Assembly: GCA_041655055.1 (NCBI GenBank)
Contig: JBBAGE010000115.1
Coordinates: 1-7,789 of the forward strand
Direction: 5' to 3'
DNA from: JBBAGE01 sp041655055
GTDB lineage: Bacteria > Pseudomonadota > Alphaproteobacteria > Rhodobacterales > Rhodobacteraceae
DNA: 7,789 nt
In this document: piece by piece, positions 6,608 through 7,789 of the stretch
Layout of the letters: each line of letters opens with the position of its first letter
Numbering within the stretch: position 1 is the first letter of the stretch
Made by a program: the position numbers and the translations under genes
The notes under the pieces: generated by a model
The model's input: the letters and a program-made list of their open reading frames with translations, nothing else
What the model was told of the DNA's origin: nothing
Database searches by the model: none

Positions 6608-6808
6608 GGTCAGCTTGTCCTCGATCTGGGCAATCTGATCCTTGAGCGCCAGTTTTTGCTTTTTCAACCGGCGCAGGCGCAGGGCATCGACATGGCCGGA
6701 CTGGCTTAAGGCATGGATGGCCGCGTCAAGATCGCGATGCTCGCGCTTGAAAACCTCAAGCTTGATGCGCAGAACCTCCTGCGTATCCATTTGCGACGAA
6801 ATATTCAT
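6590..6808 (-). CDS. DUF465 (YdcH-like) small coiled-coil protein
   Basis: This 72-residue protein belongs by appearance to the DUF465/YdcH family of small helical proteins, which have no settled biochemical role. The family-like core is FKREHRDLDAAIHAL at residues 20-34. A basic, leucine-rich helix follows at 43-64 (LRLRRLKKQK, then LALKDQIAQIED), whose hydrophobic spacing suggests a coiled coil. There is no signal peptide or membrane segment. The ATG at 6808 is chosen; an in-frame ATG at 6790 lacks any ribosome site. A weak promoter, TTGGCC (6875-6870) and TAGGTT (6852-6847) with a 17-base gap, may serve it and could also drive purEK downstream. It is divergent from hsp20, with 179 bases of control sequence between. 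Confidence 0.8.
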   Translation of the reverse strand: MNISSQMDTQEVLRIKLEVFKREHRDLDAAIHALSQSGHVDALRLRRLKKQKLALKDQIAQIEDKLTPDIIA

Positions 6809-6895
6809 TCATGCTGGCCTGTGAGTCGGGCGGATGTTGTCCGGCTAACCTAGCGAATTTTCCCGTGCAGGCCAAGGTATTCGCGCAACCCCGCC

Positions 6896-6924
6896 CTTGC
6901 ACCGGGGGCATCTCCGCCCCATAT
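6896..6924 (+). promoter_or_regulatory. Sigma-32-type heat-shock promoter of hsp20
   Basis: CTTGCA (6896-6901, preceded by CC) and CCCCATAT (6917-6924) are separated by 15 bases. This closely matches the RpoH consensus CTTGAA and CCCCATnT with 13-17 bases between. Transcription would start near 6931 and give a leader of about 57 bases. No comparable sigma-70 promoter is seen here, so hsp20 is probably transcribed mainly by the heat-shock sigma factor. Confidence 0.75.
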
Positions 6925-6930
6925 CATAAC

Positions 6931-6987
6931 TCAGAAGGCCGCCGGAACGGGGCCAAACCAGGACGTTGCTTTTACAAGGACGTGTCG
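6931..6987 (+). promoter_or_regulatory. ROSE-like RNA thermometer in the hsp20 leader
   Basis: The predicted leader folds into two hairpins. The first (6937-6954) pairs GGCC with GGCC and CCG with CGG, with one bulged G and a GAA loop. The second covers the ribosome site: ACGTT (6963-6967) pairs with GGACGT (6979-6983 region), G6968 is unpaired, and CTT (6969-6971) pairs with AAG (6976-6978) around a TTAC loop. TTGCT at 6966-6970 is the U(U/C)GCU element that faces the AGGA Shine-Dalgarno in known ROSE thermometers. At low temperature it would block translation and on heating it would open. The fold was worked out by hand. Confidence 0.7.
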
Positions 6988-7401
6988 ATGACGAAAATGA
7001 TGCTGGGATCACATCCCTTCCTTTTGGGGTTTGATCAATTGGAACGGCTGGTAGAACGAACCGCCAAGGCCGACGCGGGTGGCTATCCGCCCTATAACAT
7101 TGAACAAACCAGCGGAAATTCCTATCGCATTACGCTGGCGGTTGCCGGTTTTGCCGAGGATGACCTGTCCATCACGCTGGAGGATCGGCAGCTTGTGGTG
7201 CGCGGCCGTCAAATCGATACCGATGAGCGGCGGATATTTTTGCACCGCGGCATCGCGGCACGGCAGTTTCAGCGCAGTTTTGTGTTGGCCGACGGGGTCG
7301 ATGTGGCGGGGGCCGAAATGGAAAACGGCCTGCTACATGTCGATCTGACCCGAACCGTTCCCGAAACCTATGTGCAAACCATCACGATAACCAAGAGGTA
7401 A
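6988..7401 (+). CDS. Small heat-shock protein, Hsp20 / alpha-crystallin family (IbpA-like)
   Basis: This 137-residue ATP-independent holdase should bind unfolding proteins in the cytoplasm. A short N-terminal arm is followed by YPPYNIEQTSGNSYRITLAV at 33-52, the start of an IbpA-type alpha-crystallin domain. Further marks are DLSITLEDRQLVVRGR at 59-74 and FQRSFVLADGVDV at 94-106. AEMENGLLHVDL at 109-120 is the conserved A-x-x-x-NGLL motif, and a C-terminal I-x-I (I132, I134) can dock into neighbouring subunits. The ATG at 6988 follows AAGGA with a 7-base gap; the frame is open back to 6811, but this part crosses the promoter. Expression is probably doubly heat-controlled, by sigma-32 and a ROSE leader. 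The DUF1150 gene starts 5 bases after the stop codon. Confidence 0.95.
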   Translation: MTKMMLGSHPFLLGFDQLERLVERTAKADAGGYPPYNIEQTSGNSYRITLAVAGFAEDDLSITLEDRQLVVRGRQIDTDERRIFLHRGIAARQFQRSFVLADGVDVAGAEMENGLLHVDLTRTVPETYVQTITITKR

Positions 7402-7406
7402 CAGGC

Positions 7407-7634
7407 ATGGATACCAGTTATGAAGCACTGCCCGCAGCCGAGGATCGTATCGTCTATGTGCGCCCGGTAAAGGTTGCGGATCTGCCCGAAGATGTGCGGG
7501 CCGAACTTGGCGATAGCGACAGCATCTTTGCCGTCCACAGCGCCGAGGGTGAACGTCTGGCGCTGGTGCGCGGCCGCCGATTGGCGTTCTTTCTGGCGCG
7601 CCAGAATGATCTGGCCCCGGTCAGCGTGCATTAA
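7407..7634 (+). CDS. DUF1150 family protein, co-transcribed with hsp20
   Basis: This 75-residue protein matches the alphaproteobacterial DUF1150 family, whose function is not established. Recognisable stretches are RIVYVRPVKVADLPEDV at 14-30 and GERLALVRGRRLAFFLARQN at 48-67. The C-terminal DLAPVSVH is characteristic. There are no cysteines and no signal or membrane segment, so it is probably a small soluble protein. Its ribosome site AAGAGG (7393-7398) overlaps the end of hsp20, with the two genes 5 bases apart, so it must be made from the heat-shock transcript. Context suggests a partner or modulator of the small heat-shock protein, but this is inference. A terminator follows directly. Confidence 0.85.
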   Translation: MDTSYEALPAAEDRIVYVRPVKVADLPEDVRAELGDSDSIFAVHSAEGERLALVRGRRLAFFLARQNDLAPVSVH

Positions 7635-7652
7635 TTCGCCAATAATTTGACG

Positions 7653-7684
7653 AACGCCGGTCCTCGGGGCCGGCGTTTTCGTTT
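7653..7684 (+). terminator. Intrinsic terminator of the hsp20-DUF1150 operon
   Basis: AACGCCGG (7653-7660) pairs with CCGGCGTT (7670-7677). The stem can continue inward by a T-G and two C-G pairs to a 3-base loop. TTTT (7676-7679) and a second T-run (7682-7684) follow. It begins 18 bases after the DUF1150 stop. Confidence 0.9.
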
Positions 7685-7691
7685 GGATCAG

Positions 7692-7789
7692 TGTAGCGCG
7701 CCAAGAGGTTTGCGCACTTCCGCCAAGAGGTTTGCGCACTTTTCGGACCCCCGTTTGAGCGCCATTTAAACACTCTCAAACACCTCGTT
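7692..7789. mobile_element. Putative end of an IS21-family insertion sequence (runs off the right edge)
   Basis: The sequence starting TGTA at 7692 carries two tandem copies of a 21-bp repeat within its first 50 bases. It lies directly behind a terminator and holds no open frame of its own. IS21-family elements typically begin with TG and have multiple roughly 20-bp repeats inside their ends that bind the transposase IstA. The arrangement fits that pattern, but no istA or istB is in the window and the target duplication cannot be tested. A 7-bp inverted repeat, GTTTGAG (7753-7759) and CTCAAAC (7775-7781), further inside may be part of the transposase leader. A host repeat or regulatory array remains possible. 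Confidence 0.5.
7699..7741. repeat. Two tandem 21-bp direct repeats, period 22
   Basis: Identical 21-base units occupy 7699-7719 and 7721-7741, with a single base between. The core of each is CCAAGAGGTTTGCGCACTT, preceded by CG. The 22-base period is close to two helical turns, so a protein could bind both copies on the same face of the DNA. No third copy is visible before the window ends. Confidence 0.95.

Noticed and set aside
6811..6987. N-terminal extension of the hsp20 product from an ATG at 6811
   Set aside because: The added part crosses the heat-shock promoter and thermometer leader, and the ATG at 6988 has a proper AAGGA site and normal sHSP length.
7368..7739. A 123-codon minus-strand open frame opposite the DUF1150 gene
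   Set aside because: It runs through the terminator and the repeats, and the plus-strand DUF1150 gene is clearly the coding one.
7699..7741. The two direct repeats as the beginning of a CRISPR array
   Set aside because: Only one base separates the copies, so there is no spacer, and no cas genes are nearby.

Overview
The window reads as a chromosomal segment of a GC-rich alphaproteobacterium, most likely of the Rhodobacterales. This is inferred from protein style, from gene neighbourhoods (hsp20 next to a DUF1150 gene; ribF, a MaoC-like gene and a TIGR01459-type HAD gene together), from a perfect CIRCE operator in front of groES, and from a ROSE-like leader on a small heat-shock gene. No species can be named from the sequence alone.

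Layout. Bases 1-2715 carry four minus-strand genes. In transcription order they are ppaC (family II manganese pyrophosphatase), a class IIA HAD-fold gene, a MaoC/hot-dog hydratase, and the 5' part of ribF, which leaves the window at base 1. A G+C hairpin with a T-tract separates ppaC from the HAD gene. A plausible promoter lies in front of the MaoC-ribF pair. Bases 2731-2924 form a divergent control region: a near-consensus ppaC promoter on the minus strand, and on the plus strand the groESL promoter followed by CIRCE. groES and groEL (2925-4901) run rightward and meet minus-strand purK at a terminator that works in both directions. Bases 4967-6808 carry ydcH-family DUF465, then purE, then purK on the minus strand; purE and purK overlap by 8 bases. 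Bases 6809-6987 are a second divergent control region with a sigma-32-type promoter and an RNA-thermometer leader for hsp20. hsp20, a DUF1150 gene and a strong terminator follow. From about 7692 to the right edge the sequence changes character: two tandem 21-bp repeats resemble the multi-repeat end of an IS21-family insertion sequence.

How it works together. The window is mostly housekeeping: pyrophosphate removal, flavin cofactor synthesis and the two-step conversion of AIR to CAIR in purine synthesis. These genes are interleaved with two protein-folding operons. Chaperone control is the richest part. groESL appears to be under HrcA/CIRCE repression, while hsp20 appears to combine a heat-shock sigma-factor promoter with translational control by a ROSE-type hairpin that hides its Shine-Dalgarno sequence. 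I found no convincing new multi-gene system. The points most worth following are the ROSE leader, the DUF1150 partner of the sHSP, the HAD protein that lacks the second motif-I aspartate beside ribF, the hairpin over the ydcH stop codon, and the putative IS end.
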